Positions 1-7,400 of a stretch of 17,309 nt of DNA are shown piece by piece (the first letter of the stretch is position 1; each line of letters begins with the position of its first letter). Below the pieces are notes generated by a model that did no database searches, was not told where the DNA came from, and worked only from the letters and a program-made list of their open reading frames with translations. The stretch spans positions 1 through 17,309 of the forward strand of contig JAFYWE010000146.1 in NCBI GenBank assembly GCA_017558165.1, written 5' to 3'. This stretch comes from Bacteroidaceae bacterium. Its GTDB lineage: Bacteria; Bacteroidota; Bacteroidia; Bacteroidales; Bacteroidaceae. A program made the position numbers and the translations under genes.

Positions 1-2399
1 CTGCCTGGTGATATGTTGGACTCAATGCAGAGCTTGTCCTTGGTATCACGGCTCAGAGTCGCATCCAAACGCATGTTTCCTCTGCTGTTTTCCTTGTCTG
101 TGATTCCGCTCCAGTCCAGTATGCCGCTGATGCTGTCTGACCTGATGGTGGAGCTGAGGTTGATGATGAGGTCTTTGTCGCGGTTATTGTAATCGAACTC
201 TTTCTTCTCTCCGGCCTGTGGCTTGAGTATGCTGGCATCAAGTACAAGTTCCTCCCCGTTAGATGTTCCTTTCAGGTTGATGGCCCTGTATGTCGAGTTG
301 CCGTGTGTCACGTTGTTCAGCTCAACGTCAATATACGCTGTCTTGCTGTCGTCGAAACATGAACCTCGGACGTATGATTTTTCGTTGATGGCAAAAGGTA
401 GCCTGAACAGCTTGCCAAGAAGCTTGCTGTCTGTGATTTCGGCCCGGTAGAAGTAGTTGTTAGCCGGTTTTTCCCAGTGTTCCTCCAAGTCAAGTGCCGG
501 GATGTGTCTGTTTATCAGCCTTATGTAGCTGTCAATGAGTCTCTCGGTGTTGAAATAGCCTATTATGTCGGCATTGAAAATATCGGAGCTTATGCTTGTA
601 CTTCTCTTGTCTTCGGTGTTGTCGTCGTACAGGTGGAAATTCCTGACTGTCATTGTCTCCTTACCGTCATTGAAAGTGAAGTTCTGCAGCTTTATGTTTG
701 TAAGGCTCTTGCCGTTGTCCTTTAATTCTATTTCGCCGTTCATGTTGAACGCGAACTTGTGTTCCTCTTCATTGTACAGGTGCAGGTTGTATGGTACAAT
801 GGAGTCAAGCTGGAGAGCAAGGTTGATCCTGTCGCCTTTTGTCTCTTTCTTGTAGAAAATGTCTATGGTGGCGGCTATGTTCGGGTCTGCGGTAGTGAGT
901 CGGGCTCTCATATCTTCTTTGGAGGCCTTTCCGTATATTACTGACGGAGCGTATGTATACCCTTTGTAGCCTAGTCCCGATATGTTGATTTCGAAGTCGG
1001 CGAGTATGTCATCTCCCTTGATGCTGCCTTTGCTCCTGGCGGTGAAGTCGCAGGTTTCTAAATCATTGTTGTCAAGTATGTTGCCAAGGTGTATTGTCTC
1101 TCCTTGTGCAAACAGGTCGTATTGTCCGATACTGTCGGTTTTCATTGTGGCATTCAACGCTCCGTTCTTGCTCCTGATGCATACGTTGCCGTCGATGTGG
1201 TCACGCGAGAAGAGTATCTTGCCATCCACTTCTGTGTCGCCCAACTTTGATGGGATGTCCTGTCGGGGATTTCCAAGAAGTGAGATAACCTTGCCTATAG
1301 GGTTCTCTTTGGCATTAAGGCGGTTGAGGGTTATCTCTATTGTGCGTCCTTCATCAAAGGGGTGGGTTGCTCTTGCCGTTCCGTTGACAGATATGCTTCC
1401 GTCCGTTGCTGCAATGAGGACTTTGCCACCCATGATGGTGCTGTCGGCATGGCCGCTGATGTGGAACATGAGCTCCGGCAGTCCCTTTGGCGCATTCGGG
1501 AAAATGGGGGCGATGTCATCCATGACGAGCCTGTTACAGCGGAGTTCGCCGTCAAATGTCATGGTACTGATGCTCTTCGTGCCGGTAAGTATGATGGAAT
1601 CCGAGACGATGTCACTACACGGGAGCTCAAGGGCGAATCCCTTGAATATGATGTCGCCATCTTCGGCCGTTACGCGGGTCTTCAGTCTCTTGAGTTTGAG
1701 TCCGCTCTTCTCGCGTCCTTTGATGGAACGTATATTCAGATTCAGGTTCTCCTTGTTGAAATGCTTGAGAGAAATGTTGCTTGAGAATCCTTCGATTTCT
1801 ATGTGGTTGGGATCCAGCTTGCCTGTCACGGGCTTTTCGCTGAGTACGTCATATCTGAACTTGCCATCATAGATGATGAGCTGGTTTATGCGCATCTCAG
1901 TACTTCTCTCCTCCTTGCTGTCGCTGTTAAGGTTGTCAATGATGAACTGGATGTTGAGCTCTTCTCCTGGCGCGCGCCTGTCCAGCTTGATGTAAGGTGC
2001 GGCAAAGGAGAGTGTATTTATATGGAGCTTGTCCTTGAACAGCTTGGGCAACTCTATGCTGGCCGCAGCCTTGTCGGCATATATGAGGGTGTCGTTCTTC
2101 TTGTCAAGTACAAGTACGTTGGTGAGTGTGATGTCGTTGAGGTTTTCTATCCTGAGTTTCTCAATGCTGATAGGTATATCCAGCTTCTGCCTGATATCGC
2201 CTGATACCAGAACGGCAAGCCGACGCTGTACTGCGTCAAGCTTCGGCAACTGTATCGCAATGTATGCCAACATTATGATTACAGCAACGACGGTTGATAT
2301 GTATTTCAGTATTTTGATAAGCCTAATGGTGTTTTTGATTGTCCTTCGTGCTTGTATGGCACTTTGAGGTTTAATAGCGCGAAGATAATGTTTTTTCAC
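1..2399 (-). CDS. tamB: TamB/AsmA-like translocation and assembly protein, N-terminal part (partial)
   Basis: The reading frame is open from about 2399 to the left edge, giving 799 residues without the C-terminus. Bacteroidales TamB-like proteins are usually around 1,450-1,500 residues, so roughly half is present. A basic N-terminus is followed by one membrane segment near residues 29-52 (LKYISTVVAVIIMLAYIAI), then a long beta-rich region with repeated phrases of the type IENLNDITLTNVLVLD and DTLIYADKAAASIELPKLF, as expected for the AsmA/TamB beta-groove. Family knowledge: TamB-like proteins are anchored in the inner membrane, span the periplasm, and take part in lipid transport or outer membrane protein assembly. 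The best start I see is GTG at 2399 (GTG AAA AAA CAT), because the first in-frame ATG, at 2273, would cut into the membrane segment. The gene diverges from the SLC13 permease across 89 bases. The C-terminal DUF490/TamB domain is outside the window, so the family call rests on the N-terminal half. Confidence 0.82.
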   Translation of the reverse strand, partial: MKKHYLRAIKPQSAIQARRTIKNTIRLIKILKYISTVVAVIIMLAYIAIQLPKLDAVQRRLAVLVSGDIRQKLDIPISIEKLRIENLNDITLTNVLVLDKKNDTLIYADKAAASIELPKLFKDKLHINTLSFAAPYIKLDRRAPGEELNIQFIIDNLNSDSKEERSTEMRINQLIIYDGKFRYDVLSEKPVTGKLDPNHIEIEGFSSNISLKHFNKENLNLNIRSIKGREKSGLKLKRLKTRVTAEDGDIIFKGFALELPCSDIVSDSIILTGTKSISTMTFDGELRCNRLVMDDIAPIFPNAPKGLPELMFHISGHADSTIMGGKVLIAATDGSISVNGTARATHPFDEGRTIEITLNRLNAKENPIGKVISLLGNPRQDIPSKLGDTEVDGKILFSRDHIDGNVCIRSKNGALNATMKTDSIGQYDLFAQGETIHLGNILDNNDLETCDFTARSKGSIKGDDILADFEINISGLGYKGYTYAPSVIYGKASKEDMRARLTTADPNIAATIDIFYKKETKGDRINLALQLDSIVPYNLHLYNEEEHKFAFNMNGEIELKDNGKSLTNIKLQNFTFNDGKETMTVRNFHLYDDNTEDKRSTSISSDIFNADIIGYFNTERLIDSYIRLINRHIPALDLEEHWEKPANNYFYRAEITDSKLLGKLFRLPFAINEKSYVRGSCFDDSKTAYIDVELNNVTHGNSTYRAINLKGTSNGEELVLDASILKPQAGEKKEFDYNNRDKDLIINLSSTIRSDSISGILDWSGITDKENSRGNMRLDATLSRDTKDKLCIESNISPG

Positions 2400-2430
2400 A
2401 ATAAAACGGGCTGTAGACGGTACTTTTTGC

Positions 2431-2461
2431 TTTGTTTTTGCATACGGAAATATTAACTTTG
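2431..2461 (+). promoter_or_regulatory. Bacteroidetes-type promoter for the SLC13 permease
   Basis: TTTG at 2431-2434 is followed after 19 bases by TAACTTTG at 2454-2461. This matches the Bacteroidetes primary sigma factor consensus (-33 TTTG, -7 TAnnTTTG) in sequence and spacing. It lies 27 bases before the ATG at 2489, giving a short leader. No equally good promoter was seen for the divergent tamB-like gene. Confidence 0.65.
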
Positions 2462-2488
2462 CGAAAAGTTGTAATCAAGGTTTGATCT

Positions 2489-4342
2489 ATGATAGAGACA
2501 ATTGCTGTTCTGCTGCTTTCGGTTTTTTTCTTCATAAACGGAAAGGTGCGTTCTGATATAGTCGCACTCTGTGCGCTTGTGTCGCTTATGCTTATGAATA
2601 TACTTACGCCCGAGGAGGCACTCTCGGGCTTCTCGAATAACGTCATTGTTATGATGATTGGCCTGTTCGTTGTGGGTGGGGCGATATTCCAGACCGGTCT
2701 GGCGAAGATGATAAGTTCCAGACTCATGAAACTTGCCGGAAACAGCGAGACAAGGCTGTTCGTACTTGTTATGGTGGTTACTGCCATGATGGGGGCCTTT
2801 GTGAGCAATACCGGTACGGTGGCCATAATGATTCCTATCGTGGTGAGTATGGCAATGAGTGTCAAGATGAATCCAAGTCGTCTGCTCATGCCGCTTGCGT
2901 TTGCCAGCAGCATGAGCGGTATGATGACCCTCATCGGTACGCCGCCTAATCTTGTCATAAACGATGCTCTGATAAAAGGGGGATATGATGGTCTGGGCTT
3001 CTTCACCTTCCTTCCTGTGGGTCTCATCTGTATCGTTGTGGGCACGATATTGTTGTTGCCATTGAGCAAGAAGTATCTGTCAAAGCCTGGTGCACTCAGC
3101 GGTGCCAGTGCCAGCAGCGGAAAATCCTTGAAAGAACTTGTCAAGGAGTATGGTATCGCAAACAACCTTCACCGTCTGCAGGTCTCTCCCAGGTCTCTTG
3201 CCGTCGGCAAGATGATTGGCGAACTTGATGTGCGCAAAAACTTTGGTATAAATATCATAGAGGTCCGTCACGTTGATCGTAGCCAGCGCAATCTGCTGTC
3301 GAAGAATGTAGTGCAGAAGGCTGCGGATTCCGATACCGTGTTGTATGCCGATGATATGCTGTATGTTTCGGGTGCAGAGAAGAGCGTTGCGGCTTTTGCA
3401 GCCCGTTATAATCTTGAGGTTGTGCCAGGTGGTGATGAGGAGGGCAAGGGTGCTTTGGATTTTTATGATATCGGCGTAGCCGAGATTGTGGTGATGTCGA
3501 CTTCGTCGGTAGTCAACAAGACTATTAGGGAGATAGAGTTCCGTACGAAATACAATGTCAGTGTGCTCGGTATATGCCGTAACAATAAGTACATCCTTCA
3601 GGGTGTGGGTGCCGAGGCAATCCATGTCGGTGACGTGCTGTTGGTGCAGGGTGCCTGGAACAATATTGCCAATTTGGAGAAGGAGAGCACCGAGTGGATT
3701 GTGGTAGGACGTCCGCTTGAGGAGGCTGCGAAGGTGACACTTGACTACAAGGCCCCGGTGGCGGCTGCCATAATGCTTGCCATGGTAGCTGTGATGGTGT
3801 TCGACTTCATTCCCATCGCGCCTGTGACAGCGGTGATGATTGCCGGTCTGCTCATGGTGCTTACCGGCTGCTTCCGCAACGTTGAGGCCGCATACAAGAC
3901 CATCAACTGGGAGAGTATCGTGCTCATTGCGGCCATGATGCCCATGTCCGTGGCGTTGCAGAAGACCGGTGTGTCGGCCCTGATCTCGAACTCTCTTGTC
4001 TCGTGTCTCGGCGGTTACAGCCCTATGTTGCTGATGGCGGGAATCTATTTCACGACATCATTCATGACCATGTTCATCAGCAATACGGCAACAGCGGTGC
4101 TTATGGCTCCCATTGCCATGAGCAGTGCCGTGCAGGTGGGGGTGAGCCCGGTGCCGTTCCTCTTTGCGGTGACTCTCGGTGCCAGCCTGTGTTTCGCGTC
4201 TCCGTTCTCGACACCGCCCAATGCCCTGGTGATGCCGGCCGGACAATACAAGTTCTCTGATTATGTGAAAGTGGGCTTGCCTTTACAGATTATTCTGGGT
4301 ATTGTGATGATTCTTGTCTTGCCGCTGCTTTTCCCGTTCTAA
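2489..4342 (+). CDS. SLC13/DASS-family anion permease with two RCK_C (TrkA_C) domains
   Basis: The 617-residue polytopic inner membrane protein has two homologous transport halves split by a soluble insert. The first half (about 1-195) carries SNTGT at 106-110 and IGTPPN at 149-154. The second (about 422-617) carries SNTAT at 531-535 and FSTPPN at 573-578. Paired SNT motifs are the sodium and substrate sites of the DASS/SLC13 family (dicarboxylates, sulfate and related anions). Residues about 215-310 and 320-405 look like tandem RCK_C domains (for example AIHVGDVLLVQG), which are probable regulatory or ligand-sensing modules and common in the bacterial SLC13-RCK subgroup. Length is normal for that subgroup. 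The substrate cannot be assigned; sulfate, dicarboxylate and other anions are all possible. It has its own promoter and a 68-base gap to the next gene, with no strong terminator between, so some readthrough into the sigma-54 activator operon is possible. Confidence 0.85.
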   Translation: MIETIAVLLLSVFFFINGKVRSDIVALCALVSLMLMNILTPEEALSGFSNNVIVMMIGLFVVGGAIFQTGLAKMISSRLMKLAGNSETRLFVLVMVVTAMMGAFVSNTGTVAIMIPIVVSMAMSVKMNPSRLLMPLAFASSMSGMMTLIGTPPNLVINDALIKGGYDGLGFFTFLPVGLICIVVGTILLLPLSKKYLSKPGALSGASASSGKSLKELVKEYGIANNLHRLQVSPRSLAVGKMIGELDVRKNFGINIIEVRHVDRSQRNLLSKNVVQKAADSDTVLYADDMLYVSGAEKSVAAFAARYNLEVVPGGDEEGKGALDFYDIGVAEIVVMSTSSVVNKTIREIEFRTKYNVSVLGICRNNKYILQGVGAEAIHVGDVLLVQGAWNNIANLEKESTEWIVVGRPLEEAAKVTLDYKAPVAAAIMLAMVAVMVFDFIPIAPVTAVMIAGLLMVLTGCFRNVEAAYKTINWESIVLIAAMMPMSVALQKTGVSALISNSLVSCLGGYSPMLLMAGIYFTTSFMTMFISNTATAVLMAPIAMSSAVQVGVSPVPFLFAVTLGASLCFASPFSTPPNALVMPAGQYKFSDYVKVGLPLQIILGIVMILVLPLLFPF

Positions 4343-4361
4343 AAATAATCTGCCATTATTG

Positions 4362-4391
4362 CTTGTTTTTGTGGTAAAATATGTAATTTTG
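4362..4391 (+). promoter_or_regulatory. Probable Bacteroidetes-type promoter for the sigma-54 activator to secG operon
   Basis: TAATTTTG at 4384-4391 matches the -7 consensus TAnnTTTG. A near match to the -33 box, CTTG, lies at 4362-4365, 18 bases upstream. The ATG of the downstream gene is at 4411, 19 bases after the -7 box. The -33 element is imperfect, so confidence is moderate. Confidence 0.45.
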
Positions 4392-4410
4392 TCACGAAAT
4401 AGAGATTGCT

Positions 4411-5637
4411 ATGGATATTACAGAGGTTAAGAGAGCCCAGCAACAATTCGGAATCATCGGAAACGATCCGGGGCTGTTAAGGGCAATAGATACTGCTATA
4501 CAGGTTGCCAAGACTGATCTTACAGTGCTCATTACCGGTGAGAGTGGAGTTGGTAAGGAATTTTTCCCGAAGATAATACATACGAACAGTGTACGTAAGC
4601 ACGGCAAGTACATTGCCGTGAACTGTGGAGCCATACCCGAGGGTACCATTGATTCGGAGCTCTTCGGACACGTCAAGGGTGCCTTTACCGGGGCGGTGAG
4701 CGAGCGTAAGGGATATTTCAGCGAGGCCAATGGCGGAACGATATTCCTTGACGAGGTTGCTGAGTTGCCCCTTCCAACACAGGCACGTCTGTTGCGCGTT
4801 TTGGAGAATGGCGAGTATCTGCGTGTCGGTTCGTCCGAGGTCGAGAAGACCAATGTGCGTATTGTGTGTGCGACAAACGTGAATCTCCCCAAGGCCATAG
4901 CCGATGGCCGCTTCCGTGAGGATCTTTATTACCGCTTGAGTACGGTGCCCATAACTGTACCGCCGCTACGAAGCAGGGGTGAGGATGTCGTACTGCTGTT
5001 CAAGAAATTCTGCATGGACTTTGCTGCCAAATATAATGTTCCAAGAGTGCAACTTGACGCTGGTGCCGTATCGGCAATACTCGAATACTCATGGCCGGGA
5101 AATATCCGTCAGCTCAAGAATATCGCAGAGCAGGTTTCTATTCTTGAACTGAATAGGGAACTTGGAGCAGAGGTAATGTCGCGTTATCTGCCTCAAGAGA
5201 ATGTCAGCAGCAATCTGCCTGTTGTGGCCGGGTTGCGTGGCGGTGAACGAAAGAGTTTCGAGAGTGAGAGGGAAATCCTCTATAGTGTGCTTTTTGACAT
5301 GCGCCGTGACATAACGGAACTGAAAAAGCAGATCGAAGACCTGCGTACCATGAACAAGGGGGCGGTCGAGAATGTGTCGTTCTATACCGATGCCCAGGAG
5401 ATTCCTGTAGTGCACCGTCAGCCGACCATTCATCTGCAGCCGCAGATAACTCATTATGACGCTGTGACAAATGCCGAGGAGTATGTCGAGGAGGCCGTGT
5501 CCCTTGATGATATGGAGAGAAAGGCAATCCTTGCTGCACTTGAGAGAAACCGTGGCAAGCGCAGGAATGCTGCAAAAGAATTGAATATTTCGGAGCGTAC
5601 CTTGTACCGCAAAATAAAAGAATATGGAATTGAATAG
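4411..5637 (+). CDS. Sigma-54-dependent transcriptional activator, AAA+ and Fis-type HTH, no receiver domain
   Basis: This 408-residue protein starts almost directly with the sigma-54 interaction AAA+ domain (about 13-245). Walker A is GESGVGKE (43-50), the sigma-54 contact loop is GAFTGA (90-95), Walker B is GTIFLDE (109-115), and the sensor/arginine-finger region FREDLYYRL is at 168-176 with WPGNIRQL at 228-235. All key motifs are intact, so it should hydrolyse ATP and remodel sigma-54 holoenzyme. A predicted coiled coil (about 285-315) links to a C-terminal Fis-type helix-turn-helix (about 366-407, RNAAKELNISERTLYRKIKEYG). There is no N-terminal receiver, PAS or GAF domain, so it is not a classical response regulator; activity may be set by its level or by partner proteins. 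It heads a tight operon with lptE, a TPR-like gene and secG, a neighbourhood I recall from other Bacteroidales. Target promoters are not visible here. Confidence 0.9.
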   Translation: MDITEVKRAQQQFGIIGNDPGLLRAIDTAIQVAKTDLTVLITGESGVGKEFFPKIIHTNSVRKHGKYIAVNCGAIPEGTIDSELFGHVKGAFTGAVSERKGYFSEANGGTIFLDEVAELPLPTQARLLRVLENGEYLRVGSSEVEKTNVRIVCATNVNLPKAIADGRFREDLYYRLSTVPITVPPLRSRGEDVVLLFKKFCMDFAAKYNVPRVQLDAGAVSAILEYSWPGNIRQLKNIAEQVSILELNRELGAEVMSRYLPQENVSSNLPVVAGLRGGERKSFESEREILYSVLFDMRRDITELKKQIEDLRTMNKGAVENVSFYTDAQEIPVVHRQPTIHLQPQITHYDAVTNAEEYVEEAVSLDDMERKAILAALERNRGKRRNAAKELNISERTLYRKIKEYGIE

Positions 5638-5638
5638 A

Positions 5639-6142
5639 ATGAAGCGTGTGCTATACATGTTGTCCGTAATGCTTGTTGTTGCAGGCTGTACGGTAAGTTA
5701 TAAGTTTACAGGTGCGTCAATTGACTATACCAAGGTCAGGACAATCTCTCTTGCGCAGTTCCAGAATCGTGCCGCATACCAGTGGGGTCCTATGGCTGCC
5801 ATGTTCAATGAGGCATTGAGCGATATGTTCGTGCAGCAGACGAAACTTGAGCAGGTAAAGCAGGGCGGTGACCTCCATTTTGAAGGTGAGATCACGGCCT
5901 ATGACCAGCTTAACAAGTCGATCTCTTCCGATGGCTATTCGGCAATGGTGCAGCTGAAGATGACCGTGAACGTGCGTTTTACCAATAATACCGATCACGA
6001 GGATGACTTTGAGCGCGTTTTTAGTGCTACACGTGACTTTGATGCCACCCAGTCGCTTGACTCGGTACAGGAAGAACTTGTGTCACAGATGATAAAGGAG
6101 ATTGTGGAGAGTATTTTCAATGCTGCTGTAGCTAACTGGTAA
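5639..6142 (+). CDS. lptE: LptE-family LPS assembly lipoprotein
   Basis: The product is a 167-residue outer membrane lipoprotein of the LPS-assembly (LptE) family, which in Gram-negatives plugs the LptD barrel and helps place lipopolysaccharide on the surface. The signal peptide MKRVLYMLSVMLVVAGC ends in lipobox VAGC, with lipidated Cys17. The body has family-typical phrases: an opening SYKFTGASIDY, FNEALSDMF, GDLHFEGEITAYD, VNVRFTN, a DFE motif, and a C-terminal IVESIFNAAVANW. The residues after the lipid cysteine (TVSYK) are not acidic, which fits a periplasm-facing protein. I choose ATG 5639 because it gives a standard signal peptide and begins one base after the stop of the upstream gene; an in-frame ATG at 5624 would overlap that gene by 14 bases and add MELNR. 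The next gene starts two bases after the stop, implying a shared transcript. Confidence 0.88.
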   Translation: MKRVLYMLSVMLVVAGCTVSYKFTGASIDYTKVRTISLAQFQNRAAYQWGPMAAMFNEALSDMFVQQTKLEQVKQGGDLHFEGEITAYDQLNKSISSDGYSAMVQLKMTVNVRFTNNTDHEDDFERVFSATRDFDATQSLDSVQEELVSQMIKEIVESIFNAAVANW

Positions 6143-6144
6143 CA

Positions 6145-6855
6145 ATGGATAACCTCTCATATTATATTGCACATCCCGAGCGTCTGAACCGTGACACGTT
6201 GTATGAACTGCGTCTGATAGTGGGCAAGTACCCCTATTTCGATGTGGCACGTCTCCTGATGCTCAAGAATCTTTATCTGTTGCATGATATTGATTTCGGA
6301 AAAGAGATGCGTAGGGCTGCCATGTATCTGAAAAGCCGCTGGCCGATATTTGAACTTATGGCCGGGTATGGAATCTTGGATGTGACTGAGGCTCCTGTTG
6401 AGGATATCCCTGTTGACAGGACCATGTCGCTCATTGACGCGTTCCTCAGTACATTGCCTTCGGATTCCTTCTCGCTTGAGGCTGAGGGGGCGGCTGCAGT
6501 GGATTATGTCTCGGCCTATCTTAAGGACAAGGGTGAGTGTTGTGAAAACGTTCCGGAGTTGCGTGGACAGAGTCTTATTGACGATTTCCTGTCCGGTGAC
6601 AATGAGAGGATTACTCTTGACTTGCGTGGTGACGGTGATTCCTCGGCCGCCATCGTGCCTATGGTGGAGGAACAACCGGCCGAAACTTCGTCTTTTACGG
6701 AAACTTTGGCAAATATTTACATTAAACAGGGTAAATATGAGAAGGCTCTTGAAATAATTAAACGATTATGCTTGGAATATCCGAATAAAAATCGTTACTT
6801 TGCAGACCAAATAAGATTTTTAGAAAAAATAATAAAACATATAAAAAAGAATTAG
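6145..6855 (+). CDS. Conserved hypothetical protein with C-terminal TPR-like repeat
   Basis: The product is a 236-residue, probably cytoplasmic protein without a signal peptide or membrane segment. The N-terminal half (1-75) is helical (PERLNRDTLYELRLIVGKYP, then FDVARLLMLKN). The middle (80-180) is acidic and probably loosely structured. Residues about 183-216 (TETLANIYIKQGKYEKALEI) form one clear tetratricopeptide-like unit, a protein-protein interaction motif. The tail is lysine- and isoleucine-rich (KIIKHIKKN) and its DNA is markedly AT-rich. It sits between lptE (2-base gap) and secG (1-base gap), so it is almost certainly co-transcribed. I recall a similar protein at this position in related Bacteroidales, but its function is unknown; a scaffold role in envelope or secretion is only an inference from context. 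Confidence 0.8.
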   Translation: MDNLSYYIAHPERLNRDTLYELRLIVGKYPYFDVARLLMLKNLYLLHDIDFGKEMRRAAMYLKSRWPIFELMAGYGILDVTEAPVEDIPVDRTMSLIDAFLSTLPSDSFSLEAEGAAAVDYVSAYLKDKGECCENVPELRGQSLIDDFLSGDNERITLDLRGDGDSSAAIVPMVEEQPAETSSFTETLANIYIKQGKYEKALEIIKRLCLEYPNKNRYFADQIRFLEKIIKHIKKN

Positions 6856-6856
6856 T

Positions 6857-7174
6857 ATGTATTTGCTTTGTGTTATACTGATTGTGTTGGCCTCAGTGCT
6901 GATGTGTGGTATTGTCCTGATTCAGAATTCAAAGGGTGGTGGCTTGGCTGCAGGTTTTGCTTCTTCAAACCAGATCATGGGTGTCAGAAAGACAACTGAC
7001 TTCCTTGAGAAGGCTACCTGGTCTCTTGCCGCTTTGATGGTTGTAATCAGCGTTATCGCAGCATATGCACTCCCTACAGAGACAGCAATTATGGATGTTA
7101 ACCCTACAAAGATCGAGAATACTCTTGATGTTCCTGTTGTAGAGGCTCCTGTTGCAGAGGAGGTGGCACAGTAA
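6857..7174 (+). CDS. secG: Preprotein translocase subunit SecG
   Basis: The 105-residue protein has the SecG layout: a first membrane helix (about 1-22), the conserved cytoplasmic loop with QNSKGGGLAAGFASSNQIMG and the following RKTTDFLEKATW, and a second helix (about 54-72). SecG is the small accessory subunit of the SecYEG channel and assists SecA-driven export across the inner membrane. The C-terminal extension (about 75-105, acidic and valine/proline/alanine-rich) is a common feature in Bacteroidetes SecG. The ATG begins one base after the preceding stop, and the gene is followed by a hairpin terminator at 7206-7240, making it the last gene of the operon. Confidence 0.95.
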   Translation: MYLLCVILIVLASVLMCGIVLIQNSKGGGLAAGFASSNQIMGVRKTTDFLEKATWSLAALMVVISVIAAYALPTETAIMDVNPTKIENTLDVPVVEAPVAEEVAQ

Positions 7175-7205
7175 TTATACAGCCAGACTGTATTACTGAT
7201 AGCAT

Positions 7206-7240
7206 AAGCGGGCTCTTACGAGTCCGCTTTATTTTTTGTT
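7206..7240 (+). terminator. Rho-independent terminator after secG
   Basis: AAGCGGGCTC (7206-7215), a TTAC loop, and GAGTCCGCTT (7220-7229) form a ten-pair stem with one G-T wobble. It is followed by a T-rich run through about 7238. It lies 31 bases after the secG stop. Confidence 0.85.
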
Positions 7241-7241
7241 A

Positions 7242-7338
7242 TTGGACAAACTTCTTTGTACTTGATTAGTACAACGTTCCGCGTATGTCGTTTTGCTTTA
7301 GTGCTTAAAGCATACACTGTGTAATGATGGTTGTCCGA
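7242..7338. other. Nested inverted repeats, possible structured RNA
   Basis: An outer pair, TTGGACAA (7242-7249) with TTGTCCGA (7331-7338), encloses two perfect seven-pair hairpins: TTGTACT-TGATT-AGTACAA (7256-7274) and TGCTTTA-GTGCT-TAAAGCA (7294-7312). Together they would fold as a closed multi-branch junction of 97 bases. The element lies between two convergent genes and is flanked by their terminators, so it is neither a leader of a gene nor part of a coding sequence. No good Bacteroidetes promoter was seen for it. Chance pairing in AT-rich DNA cannot be excluded, and the strand of any transcript is unknown. Confidence 0.35.
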
Positions 7339-7345
7339 CTATATA

Positions 7346-7382
7346 AAAGTTTATCCCGGCCCAAAGAGCCGGGATAAACTTT
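7346..7382 (-). terminator. Terminator of the DUF349 gene (possibly bidirectional)
   Basis: A perfect 15-pair inverted repeat, AAAGTTTATCCCGGC (7346-7360) and GCCGGGATAAACTTT (7368-7382), has a seven-base loop. Read on the minus strand it begins 18 bases after the stop of the DUF349 gene and ends in AAACTTTTATAT. The symmetric A/T ends could also stop transcription from the left. Confidence 0.85.
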
Positions 7383-7400
7383 ATGTGCAGTATGCAAGTG

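Noticed and set aside
982..1872. Long open frame (296 codons) on the plus strand
   Set aside because: It lies antisense to the tamB-like gene, whose minus-strand frame is open throughout and gives a recognisable protein; the plus-strand product is low in sequence logic and matches no family.
2371..3165. 264-codon open frame on the minus strand
   Set aside because: It is the antisense shadow of the SLC13 permease, which has conserved paired SNT motifs.
4344..4360. AATAAT-CTGCC-ATTATT hairpin after the SLC13 gene, followed by a T-rich stretch
   Set aside because: The stem is six A-T pairs only, too weak for a terminator, and the T-rich part overlaps the promoter of the next gene.
5089..5658. 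189-codon open frame on the minus strand
   Set aside because: It overlaps the C-terminal part of the sigma-54 activator and the start of lptE, both strongly supported.
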